NCBI GenBank assembly: GCA_030295235.1
Contig: AP026134.1
Coordinates: 682,001-746,000 of the forward strand
From: Fistulifera solaris
Taxonomy: Eukaryota; Bacillariophyta; Bacillariophyceae; Naviculales; Stauroneidaceae
Direction of reading: 5' to 3'
Length of the DNA: 64,000 bases
In this document: positions 55,057-64,000 of the stretch, piece by piece
Position numbering within the stretch: position 1 is the first letter of the stretch
Layout: each line of letters begins with the position of its first letter
Program-made: the position numbers and the translations under genes
Notes under the pieces: generated by a model
Told to the model about the DNA's origin: nothing
The model's database searches: none
Seen by the model: the letters and a program-made list of their open reading frames with translations, nothing else

Positions 55057-55515
55057 TTGCGTTGCAAATGTAGCTGGGATTCATGTTTCAGGCATAGAGT
55101 AGACAACTTCATCAACAAATGCGAAAACTCAGCGATTGTGACCCAAGACTGGCGCAAGGCGACTTTGAGACAAAAGAAAGCTTCTCAACTAAGACAATCT
55201 CCGAAAAATATTGACAAATACAAGACAATTGTCCAACAGTCGAAATTGAAGTAATTGGTCGAAGTCAGGAAATTCGCGAAGTGCTAGCTCCCCCTGTTGG
55301 CAAATTTGTCGACTGCGAAATAATGTCGTCGTTCGCATTAACGCGCGAATGAGATCGAAAGAGAAGTTACACCCGCACACAAAGAGTGGCTGCAAGATCT
55401 TGGCGATCTGGTTGAAATTACTATCTTAGATTCGACTCAGACACAAATCGAGTTCGCTGGTTTCAAAACATCGATTGATCCAAACGAGAGAGAACAGAGA
55501 TTAAGGAACAGATAA
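55057..55515 (+). CDS. small hypothetical protein, tentative
   Basis: Coding-like sequence on the plus strand facing the HMG gene. The first segment is Cys/Lys-rich (MRCKCSWDSCFRHRVDNF, then TLRQKKASQLRQ). A one-base insertion near 55222 leads into CPTVEIEVIGRSQEIREVLA and PPVGKFVDCEIMSSFALTRE; another near 55351 leads into EIEREVTPAHKEWLQDLGDL and ends EQRLRNR at the TAA at 55513-55515. The two later segments have protein-like composition and no stops in frame, which argues that a gene exists here. I do not recognise the family, and the true start could lie upstream or in another exon. Confidence 0.35.
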
Positions 55516-55549
55516 AAAGACAACATTATCATTACCATGTGTGCCAATC

Positions 55550-56513
55550 TCATCGCTGCTGCCCTAGTAGTTGGAGAAGAGAAAGTAATGTCTGAGCCTC
55601 CGGAGTTTGGTTCTGATTCATTCGGAGGCGATTCCGGAGGAGTAAGTCAGTTAGATGTTGAACGCGCTGTAATTCCTCTAATAGTTCCGCTACAGACAGA
55701 TTTTGGGGGATAGGCGTATGTAGCGAGAGCAGGAAGGGAAGCAATTGAATCAAGTCATTGGTATTCGTCCCTCCCGCGGACGCCTGCAATAACTGCTGTA
55801 GCTGCGAACCTAGATTGGCGCCGCCATCCGACGAAGGAGGAGGCGCCTGCGCATTTTGCTCACGAGAAAGTTCGGTGTGCTGCGGTAAACGCGGGTCGAC
55901 GCTCGGTTTGGACGGTGTAGTGCGTGCCGGTCTTTCCGACGACGCCAGTCTTTCTTCTGCCGCTTCACGAATTAGTTTTTCACTGTATTCTCCCATTTCT
56001 TTCTTGTACCGTGCTCTGTCCTTCTCTGCAGCCTCTTCATACTTCTGTTTCTGTTCTTCTGAGAGCGCTTTCCACCTCGTTCCTATAGCTGCACTCATTC
56101 CTGATGCGCGGATTCGATTTGTTGAGCAAGGAAATCGCAGCCACGAGTAGACACAACAGTATAACATGCATCTCAGCACACTTCATGCTCACCTAGAAAT
56201 GGATTTTGTCCTTCAAAATCCTTGTCATCGCGCTTTTCTTCCAACCACTTGACACGCTCTTCTTTGAAAAGAAATTGTACGCGGAAAGGGGACGCGATGG
56301 ATAGCCATCGGGCTTTTTTGCCTTTTTTCGCTTCTTTTGTTTGTTGTCGGCTTCGCCCTCGTCACGGGGCCTTTTTCCGTCGTGATCCGAGTCATGGTCC
56401 GAATCGGGATGATCTTCTTGGTCCGACGACGAGGATGCAGAGGAAGAACCGTCCGCAGCGGTAGCTCCGTTCTCCAGCGACGCCAACTTTTCGTTGGCTT
56501 CGTTCGATGCCAT
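55550..56513 (-). CDS. HMG-box protein
   Basis: Non-sequence-specific DNA-binding protein of the HMGB type, probably nuclear. ATG 56513 (MASNEANEKLASLENG); an acidic/Ser-rich N-terminus, then a Lys-rich linker (KQKKRKKAKKPDGYPSRP). The HMG box runs RPLSAYNFFFKEERVKWLEE, an intron (56101-56192, GTGAGC to CATCAG, 92 nt), then MSAAIGTRWKALSEEQKQKY and EEAAEKDRARYKKEMGEY. The C-terminal half is Gln/Leu-rich (LGSQLQQLLQASAGG, LLSLLQLLGQQR) and may be a regulatory tail. Frame break: A4 at 56267-56270 (plus strand) must be A5 for the box to read FFFKEERV. One HMG box only. Confidence 0.87.
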
Positions 56514-57598
56514 TATTTGAAAGAGTCCGGTCGGTAGTTGCTTGAAGGTAACGTATGAAAGCCCAAGATATCTGGAAATAAAACGGAAGCGAAATAGAAG
56601 ACGGAATGAATGTACTTGTACTTGTACGTGTCACGTGTCATGTTGTGCTTCTTGCGGTCTTCGATTTTGTTGTTGACTGCATTTCTGTATCACTTGGCTG
56701 TCGTCATCAACTCATGACCTATCATTACCACGTCATTGTCTCGTGTTTTAAAAATTCGGGAGCCGTGATTCGATTAATCATTCATCATTCATCATTCGGC
56801 GTTGAGTGTGATGAGAAAAGATGAATGAATAAGTGTGACCAACATCATTATTCTATAATGGTAGTATTATGTGCTTTGTGCTTTGGTGGTGATAAAAGTG
56901 CTGACTTTCGATCCGAAAAAGGCTCTTCTAGGTTGAAAAAAGTTGAACTCGCAGCCATCATCACCAGAGAGCACAAGAATGCTCCACCAGAATGAACTAA
57001 TGAACATAATTGTCTTGATGTTCCATAAAAGTTTTAGAATTGGGGCCGATGTTGCACAGCCCAACAACAACAGATGGTGAAATCGAATGGCATCATATCC
57101 GGGTATCCCCTACATCGACAAATTTCTTACCAGGCCTACGTGAATTTCCAGTAGAATTTCGAAGCGTTGCATCTTTTGAGCTCCAATTACCAGGTAATGT
57201 CGATTAACGTTGAACGATACGCATGTTTAATGATTGTGAAAGATAGAAGGACTTTTGCGACATGTAGATTCGACAAATGGTGAGGAGTTAAAAATGTCTC
57301 ATATCCGGGTTCGCCCTACGTGAGTTATAACTTGCAAATCGAATTTAAAACCTATTTGCCCGATACAAAAGTACTCGCCCTCCATAGCACTACAGAGCTT
57401 CTAACAACATCATCAGAAGGCAAAGAAATCAGTTTTGAAGATAGCAGAAAACGAAAGATTCTGGGTGGAGGGCTGCAAAGAATGAGATTTAGTCTCCACG
57501 GTCTAATCTATTTCATGCTTCTCAAGCAAAAAGTTGTCCAGTCGTTTCTATCGATTTCTTACACCAAAAATAATATCAATAACTATTCCAGGATCACC
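56514..57598. promoter_or_regulatory. divergent intergenic region
   Basis: Between the HMG gene (-) and the FN3K gene (+). TACCAGGTA lies at 57188-57196. CATATCCGGG followed by CCCTAC occurs twice (about 57097-57115 and 57299-57318), a diverged direct repeat about 200 nt apart. The in-frame extension 57320-57598 is probably leader or intron, since CTATTCCAG just before the ATG could be an acceptor. Confidence 0.45.
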
Positions 57599-58492
57599 AT
57601 GGGAGTCGGGTCCTATATGGATGCCTTATCCGAAGCCGCTTCCGAGGCCCTGCAACGCCCTGTCAAGCTACAATCGACTTCGGGTGGAGGCTTCTCGGGC
57701 GGAGGCGGAGCTTCGACTGCCGCTGTGAAAGATGCGGAAAGCGACACCAAATATTTTGTCAAGGCCGCATCGCATGGCGACAAAATGTTGAAAGCCGAGT
57801 TTTTAGGAGTGAAGGAAATGGCTGAGACCAACACCATCCGTGTTCCGACGCCGGTGGCATTTGGCAATTATCAAAATAAAGCGTTTGCCATCTTTGAGTA
57901 TTTGGATTTTACCGGAGGCGGTTCACAGTACGAACTGGGTCAACAATTAGCAAAAATGCATCGGCATTACTCGAATCAGGGATTTGGATTTCATGTAGAT
58001 AATACCATTGGTGCGACTCACCAACCCAATTTACCGTGGATGGACAATTGGGCTGACTTTTGGGACACACATCGATTGGGGCACATGCTAAAGCTCACAA
58101 ATGATGCCGGTCTGAGCCACGACAAAGTAGAGAAGCTTCGTCAAAAGACAAAAGAACTAATGTCGCACAACCCACCACCAAGTTTACTACACGGTGATCT
58201 TTGGGGCGGAAATAAAGGGTTTTGTCGAGATGGAGGAAAAGTTGTCCCCGTCATTTTTGATCCAGCTACCTATTATGGCGATCGTGAAGCAGATGTTGCC
58301 ATGACGTATCTTTTCGGAGGATTCAATGGGGACTTTTACAAAGGATACGAAGACGAATGGCCGCTGCCAGTGGGGCACGAGAAACGACGAACTGTGTATA
58401 ACCTGTACCACATTCTCAATCATGACGTCCTCTTCGGTGGTGGTTACATTAGTCAGGCTCGTGGAATGATTGAACAGATTCTCAGAGATTGA
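57599..58492 (+). CDS. FN3K: fructosamine/ketosamine-3-kinase
   Basis: Phosphorylates sugar adducts on amines (ketosamines) so that they break down: protein deglycation repair. I choose ATG 57599 (MGVGSYMDALSEAASEALQ) in a good context (CACCATGG). Kinase-like features: STSGGGFSGGGGASTAA, KYFVKAASHGDKMLKAEFLG (nucleotide-binding Lys), FAIFEYLDFTGG, GATHQPNLPWMDNWADFW (a fructosamine-kinase hallmark), catalytic SLLHGDLWGGNKGF and metal-binding IFDPATYYGDREADVAM. Length 297 residues, right for the family. Intact frame. The 93-codon in-frame upstream extension is unlike the family and could be intronic. Confidence 0.92.
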   Translation: MGVGSYMDALSEAASEALQRPVKLQSTSGGGFSGGGGASTAAVKDAESDTKYFVKAASHGDKMLKAEFLGVKEMAETNTIRVPTPVAFGNYQNKAFAIFEYLDFTGGGSQYELGQQLAKMHRHYSNQGFGFHVDNTIGATHQPNLPWMDNWADFWDTHRLGHMLKLTNDAGLSHDKVEKLRQKTKELMSHNPPPSLLHGDLWGGNKGFCRDGGKVVPVIFDPATYYGDREADVAMTYLFGGFNGDFYKGYEDEWPLPVGHEKRRTVYNLYHILNHDVLFGGGYISQARGMIEQILRD

Positions 58493-58535
58493 TTTAGAAA
58501 AAAACGTATCCTAGCTAGAGAATTATTATGAAGCA

Positions 58536-60464
58536 TTACTGTAATCGATTTGCTGGACCCAATTCTGAAGCCCGTTCGTCATTTGGCAAGTAAACTTTTT
58601 GATCCTTGTCCTCAGCAAATTGGATATCGTATACTTTGTGCTGAAATACGTAGCGGATCCGCAGAGCATGTTTCTTCTCTCTAGCATGACCTTTATTCTG
58701 TTCCGACTGTTTAGTGATTTGTCTTATTGCTCTCCATATTTGATTCCAAGTGTTGCTAGCTACATCTTGTTCATGGTCTGCTCCAACCTTGGGAAGCCAT
58801 TTCGTAACTTCCGCCATGGGTATTAATAAAGTACTGTCCACCACCCAAAATTGGAGAAATGAAGTAACATCAATTGTACTGTCACTACCAAATGATGCAC
58901 CAGTTGGGATTTCCCACCATGCCGACAAAATGACCAGACCGCCCTCCACCAAATTCTCTTCAGCACGTCGTTTCTTAGCTGCAACCATTCCAATGACGCC
59001 CGAAAATTGTGTGAAGGGCGCGACAAGTTCACCCGTCTTTGCTTGATCTCCGCCATCTGTAACATTAGAACTTTCCATAGACAATTCCGATTTGGCCCAA
59101 AAGTTCTCTAAAAATCGATCGCACCATTGGGAGACGAGCAATGTCAAAATGGATGCGACCGGCCATACATTCCGTGGAAACAAAGAAATCGGTAATCGTA
59201 TCGTCCAGATACTGCTGTGTAGTTGGAAGACAAATGTCCACAAGCTCAAAGCACCAGGCTGATAGAAAGCTCGTCCATCAAACTTAACGCCGTACTTGAG
59301 CGTCCAATCACCATGATCACCTCCCAATTGTTGAATCCACGCCACTTTCAATTTTGAGAAAGTGACGCCCCACGAATAGGCAATGTACGGTGTATCTACT
59401 TCAGCACTCTGGTAACTGATTTTGAGTGGAAATGTTCCCAACCCCGTGCTGCATCTCCACTGAGGAAACTCCCGCGTTTTAATGGTCGCCAGAGCTTGCT
59501 GAAATTCTCCTAACCACGGTTTGAAACTCAATCGCCACGACGCCTGTAGCTTCCTGGGCGGTTCCTCCGCGTTGCCCGAGTCCCATAGCAAATTCCGATA
59601 AGAAACAATGGAGTACGTCCAAGTTTGTCTCGATTGTAAATTCCCACCCAACCCGGCCACGACAAAAGTCCCATCCGCCATTTGACGACTGCTCCGGAGG
59701 GCCACGTTCGGGAACGGCTGTCCCGGTCGAAACGACGAGTCCATGGTCACGTGTGTCCCTCGTTGTGGTTGATAATCGGCGGAAAGACTGGTGCTCGTGT
59801 CGGCCATGCCCGTTCGCTGCATCGACGCATTCCCTCCGATGGTGCAACTCCATTCATCTCCTTTCCGTAGCCGCGATTGAAACTGCACGGCCGTTGACGT
59901 CAATTCCGCTTTGTGCTGATTATTGTATTCATACGGAAAAGTGACATTTGTCGATAATTCAGCTGTCGCATGTTCTGTTGATTGCCGTGTCCATTTGTCC
60001 TGGTCTACAATTTGTTGCAACAAGGACACGGCGTCTTCTTTGGTTTTAGCTTTCTGCAGCTCCTTGTACAAATCGGAAGAGGAGCCGTTGTTCGAAGAAG
60101 CCTGCGATCGTTTGATCAGTGCTACAAGTCGTAAGCCACCGTATTCATAAGCCATACGCAGAATGGGATCTACCAAAACATCGTGGGCTTGTTTGATGGC
60201 GACAAATGTTTTCTGGGCATCCACTATTTTCGAAGGTGATTTGTCGGGATGAAACACACGTGATAGTCTCTGTGACGACAACAAGAAGGAAAGGGCTGTG
60301 AGCATACATTTCTTCGTAGAGGAATCACGCAATCAACACACTAACGAGAATGCTCCGCTCACCTTATACGAACGCTGAATGTCGGTAGCAGTTGCCGAAT
60401 GGGATAGATTGAGTAGAGCGTAAAGATCCTCCTTGTCGTTATCTCCGAGCGTATTCATTGCCAT
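58536..60464 (-). CDS. DNAJC11: DNAJC11-like J-domain protein
   Basis: DNAJC11 is a mitochondrial outer-membrane J-protein tied to the MICOS/cristae system (family knowledge). Exon 1 60464-60363 (MAMNTLGDNDKEDLYALLNL); intron 60270-60362 (93 nt, GTGAGC to CACAG); exon 2 60269-58536. The J domain runs across the junction: IQRSYK then RLSRVFHPDKSPSK (HPD intact), AHDVLVDPILRMAYEYGG. The long middle is beta-rich (barrel-like strands such as WSCTIGGNASMQRTG, YSWGVTFSKLKVAWIQQLGG), as in DNAJC11, and the C-terminus matches the DUF3395-type end (ALRIRYVFQHKVYDIQFAED). Both frames are intact. The first ATG could also lie slightly upstream. Confidence 0.85.
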
Positions 60465-61123
60465 CAGAGCAACGTACAAGTCGACGACTATCGCGTAATT
60501 TTTATGTCTCCGAAAGGAAATAAATAGCCGCGTATTATTTCAGATCAAGTCAAACACTCGTTTTCACAATATCATCATTGCATAAAACCTCGTGGTCGCA
60601 CCAAAAGATGAATGGTTGACGTCGTCAACACTTCACACCACAGTACAAAGTACATTGAACGATATAGCAGAAAAGTCATTAGGTTCATTTTCGTGACTGA
60701 TTTCGGTCACGGACGGTGGACCCTGAAAAAATAATGAAAAGAACTACGGAGTACCGTACCCTGTAGAATACACAACTCTCACGTATCGACGGACAGAAAC
60801 AGAAATTCTGTCAACCAAGTCGCTACGTTTCGCAACAACAGAAGAGGAAGTATCTGGTAGAGCTAAGACGATAAACAGTCAAAGTTTTCCAAACAACAAT
60901 ATTATGAAGCCTTTACAAATCCGACAAATGAACAAGGTGGAATCTCACTGGGTGATGGTTCCGCCCGAGAATGTCACTGCCATCGGACTAGGTCTTGTTT
61001 TATCTTGAAATTCTGAGCTCACGTATGTGGCTCTAACATTCTTGTATCGCGTTGCTTGCAAACCTTTCACGCCTTCACGATCAACCCAAATCGTGCAAAG
61101 ACCCTTGGGCCTCGCCCAAGAGG
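60465..61123. other. intergenic and probable retrotransposon 3' region
   Basis: Contains TACGGAGTA (60745-60753) and an inverted repeat CGTGAC/GTCACG (60692-60711). On the minus strand, TGTTAGAG at 61038 could begin an LTR, since LTRs start with TG, but the matching 5' LTR is outside the window, so the boundary cannot be set. A stop-free stretch after the Pol stop (about 61120-60950) shows no known domain. Confidence 0.35.
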
Positions 61124-64000
61124 TTACATTCGGATGCTTCCGATTTGGGGATCGGAATTCGCATTAGGTCGTGCGGCCATATTGGCTGAGTCCCTAGTAG
61201 TCTGCCCGCTATCCGCATTTCCGTGACACTCCCTCTCAGACGAAGAGGGATCACTTTCAACCCAACCCATTAACTTGTCTCGAAGATAGGTAAACGTTTC
61301 CCTAGGCAATCCTTTCGTCATGATATCCGCGAAGCTGTTCTTTAGTGTCAATCTTGTTGATTTTCAATTCACCACTTTGAACATGTTGTCGGAAGAAATG
61401 ATATTCGTGCCATAGTGCTTCGAGCGAGGGGTCATCCAGCGGAATTGTAGCAAGAGTGAGCTCCATTGTTGTCTTCAAATACATCCGAATGGGCAATGCT
61501 CTCGACTTGGTCTTCTCCAGTAATAGCCTTAGCAACAGCAGTAACAAGTCTTCGCATCGGCAAAACATCGCGCATGGCGGTACTCAATGCGACATATTCA
61601 CTCTCCATCGTACTTAGAGAGATTTCAGACTGTAGCTTCGATACCCAAAGTAGGGGGCAATTGCCGAGCGTCAAAATATAACCAGTACGCGACTTCACAC
61701 TTATCGGATCTTCAGGATCTTCCGCACCCCACAATCCGGCAAAGTCGGCATCAACAAAACAATCAATTTTCAACTCTTTCGTCGGACACATCACCAAACC
61801 ACGATCGGCCGTTCCTTTTAAATAACGCACTATTCTCTTGATTGCTTTAGCATGACTTTGCCGTGGCGAATGAGTGAAGCGAAGCGCACTGGTGGACAGC
61901 AAATGCAATATCCGGTCGAGAGTTTGACGACAAGTAGAGCAACATTCCGACAACCGAAGCATAATTCCAAGACTCGGCAAACGCAGCACCAGCCAAATCT
62001 TTTCCCAATGGCTTGTTTTCAGCAGGCGTGTCGCAAGAATTACAATCAGCCATGTCGGTGGCTTCGATGACGCGTTTAATGAGACCTTTCTGGGTCAACT
62101 CGATAGTATCTCCACGACGGGTAAACTGAATTCCCAAGAACGCGGAAACATCTTTCGACTCCACAGTTAAAGTTAAAACCTTGTCAATAGTGTCAATCAT
62201 GTCATCCATGCACTTTTCATCGAGACTGAACCAAAGGCAATCATCGACATAAGTCAAACAAATAATTTTCGTGCACGAACAGGCAAGCATCGATGTCGAC
62301 CAACTGTTTGAAACCATGCTTCTCCAAAGTGTCCTTCAACAAGTTGAAGAATCGGAGTGGACTGTCGGACTTTCCGTAAAGCGTCTTCTGGAGCATCAAA
62401 ACAGTGTCTTCGCCATCGTCGTGAAATCCTTGAGGCATCTCAATGTAGCACTCTTCAGTAGGTGGCAAAGGGGCTTGAGCAAACGCATTGACATAATCAA
62501 CTTGGCGGGTATGCATTCCGTGGACGATGGACATAATTAACAGCAACCGAACTGTGGACCACTGTACGACAGGAGAGTAGGACTCGAAGTAGTCTACTCC
62601 TTTTATCTCCATGTCGCCACGAACACAAAACCTCGCCTTGTACTTCGTGGGTGTCCCATCCGGTGAACGTTTAAGCCGAAACGCCCAAGTGGATTTTATC
62701 ACGCGCTTATTCGCAGGTACTGAAGCTCGCGGAATTTTCTTCCACGTCCCCATCATCTCCAACATTCGAATTTCTTTCACCATCGCCTCTTGCCATTCTC
62801 GATATTCGGCAGACGACATTGCTTGATGATACATTGGATAGTCGGGATCGGAACCTTTCTTTGGCTTCTTTGCACGCTGCATAGCGGCAAAAGCAACAGG
62901 GTCGCGCAAATCAAACTCGCCGATCTCCGAATCCCAACAAGCAACAAGGCCGGAATGAATCGACGCAATAAAAGAGAAAAGTTTCGCGAGGAATCGGCGC
63001 AAGAACAACCGAAGCAACGTTTGTAATAAATTCATTGAATCTCTTTGGAGCACGTCTCTCGCGAGTGGATCGGCGAGGTTCGGCAGGAACAGCTGGTGTC
63101 TTCTTCCGCGGCGAACTTGATGGAGGCTTGGCATCCACAGCAACCTTTGGAGCAGGAATCGGCTCAACCGGCTTTGAAATAGGCTCAGATAATTTAACAG
63201 GAGTAGTAACTGTCTTTTGTTCTGGCTCCCTCTGCAATGTAGGCTCGTTTGAACTCTTTTCAGTTGTAGGCTCGGCATCGGTTCGTAATCGCTGGTGCAC
63301 TTTGTCGAAATCAACTGGAGGGCTAGCAGTGTCTTGGACGCCCGAATTTTGCGAGATCGCTCTTGAATTCGAACATGCAACTCATCTTGACTCAACCATT
63401 CATCATCCAAGTCGATCGGATCATCCTCATCGAAAAATACCTGAAAGCGAGATGATGCGAAGATGTCGGCCCAAGTCTCCGGATCGACAGAATCATCCTC
63501 ATTAACGACAGTCGGAAACAGTGGCAAACCAATCATCAACAACAACATGGAACTGCGCGGAAATCCGGTTTGTTTCTAGGTTCAGAACGACAGGAACATT
63601 CGATGCATGCCGCTTTGACAAACCCAAGAAAACGCCAGCGTCTCGAGCGAGGTTCAAATTTTGGAATCTTGTGCCCATCTTGCAATTGAGGGTTCAAAAT
63701 ATACGCGGGTGATCCCCATACATGCATATCAGCAAACACTTTTCGATCGGTCGTTGTTCTGAAGATCATATCAGCCGGAGATGAATTATTTTCGCCCGGG
63801 TCCGTAGTTGAAATTTTGAACGACATAATCGATCGCCTGAGGCCACAAATCCGAAGAAATCGCTTTCGGCCAACGCAGTTTAGCATGTAGCATCGTGGTG
63901 CGTGCAAGAGATATAATACTTCCGATCGCGCGCTCAGCAACAGCATTTTGGTGGTGAGCACCAGGTCCACTGAGAGTCATCGACTGGTAGTTCGTATCAA
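61124..64000 (-). mobile_element. Ty1/copia-like LTR retrotransposon, Pol region (5' part beyond window)
   Basis: Order on the minus strand is copia-type: integrase before reverse transcriptase. From the right edge: integrase core end (GAHHQNAVAERAIGSIISLA, WGSPAYILNPQLQDG), a variable linker, reverse transcriptase (MGTWKKIPRASVPANKRVIK, STWAFRLKRSPDGTPTKYKA, ARFCVRGDMEIKGVDYFESY, RQVDYVNAFAQAPL, catalytic YVDDC), then RNase H (VRYLKGTADRGLVM, DADFAGLWG, ESEYVALSTAM) and the terminal ADIMTKGLPRETFTYLRDKL. Gag, protease and the integrase start are right of 64000. Several frame changes occur (near 63800, 63550, 62300, 62000, 61480); some are one-base length changes like those in nearby genes, so whether the element is truly defective is open. 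Confidence 0.88.

Noticed and set aside
57320-57598. 93-codon N-terminal extension of the fructosamine kinase
   Set aside because: Not like the family or a targeting peptide, while ATG 57599 has a good context and a family-like start; an acceptor-like CTATTCCAG precedes it.
60950-61120. Stop-free stretch following the Pol stop codon
   Set aside because: No domain recognised; it could be element 3' sequence or LTR. It does not support a separate gene.
1-64000. CRISPR arrays, bacterial operons, rRNA, prophage
   Set aside because: No spaced direct repeats, Shine-Dalgarno-linked gene runs, rRNA cores or phage genes were seen; the gene content is eukaryotic nuclear.

Overview
The window is nuclear DNA of a diatom, most likely a pennate diatom close to Phaeodactylum tricornutum. 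Three things support this (inference from sequence alone). Genes are densely packed on both strands, with few short GT-AG introns of about 70-220 nt. One protein carries a diatom-type bipartite plastid presequence (signal peptide with Phe at +1 of the predicted cleavage site). The right end holds a Ty1/copia-like retrotransposon of the kind common in diatoms. I found no prokaryotic operons, CRISPR arrays, rRNA or tRNA.

Layout, left to right. 1-2735: 3' part of a DDX24/Mak5-like helicase (-). 3428-6402: unassigned large protein (-). 6950-7580: GINS subunit Psf1 (-), divergent from 8161-8358 mitochondrial bL33 (+). 8449-9997: second DEAD-box helicase (-). 10702-11619: R3H-SUZ protein (+). 11914-12619: eIF2 beta (+). 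13318-15174: secretory two-SET protein (+). 15721-16188: coiled-coil protein (-). 16671-17860: PPR-like mitochondrial protein (+). 17974-20790: plastid-directed protein with five SAP motifs (-). 21431-22390: secreted Cys-rich protein (+). 22556-25428: Nup107 (-). 25911-27026: conserved unknown (+). 27987-28385: Dabb protein (+). 28595-30145: ankyrin-like protein (-). 30651-31454: mitochondrial uL15 (+). 31919-33337: asparaginase with two in-frame stops (+). 33429-34715: Cys-rich type II membrane protein (-). 35265-36060: broken Cys-rich gene (-). 36942-40495: ankyrin plus Ariadne-type RBR E3 ligase (+). 40652-44291: receptor-type nucleotide cyclase fused to a phosphodiesterase, with a 7-nt microexon (-). 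44861-47273: CDC5-like Myb splicing factor (-). 47858-48355: GNAT (-). 49510-49963: Cpn10 (+). 50071-51498: membrane protein (-). 52079-54363: PRMT7 (-). 55057-55515: small unknown (+). 55550-56513: HMG-box protein (-). 57599-58492: fructosamine-3-kinase (+). 58536-60464: DNAJC11-like (-). 61124-64000: copia Pol (-), running off the right edge.

The genes are unrelated housekeeping, signalling and organellar functions; I see no co-directional functional cluster. Three points cut across the window. (1) About 30 conserved reading frames are broken by single-base length changes, mostly in homopolymers, including in essential genes (eIF2 beta, Psf1, Cpn10, Nup107, CDC5). This looks like uncorrected sequencing error, so coordinates below give the gene span and the apparent breaks. 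(2) Intergenic DNA carries several strongly over-represented short motifs: TACCWGGTA, TCATGAYTGAA, a hairpin-forming GAYTGAAACGCAGTYGTGG family, and TACGGAGTA. Some recur at fixed spacing, suggesting a regulatory module or a degraded mobile element. (3) The cyclase gene uses a 7-nt exon to complete its catalytic metal-binding motif.
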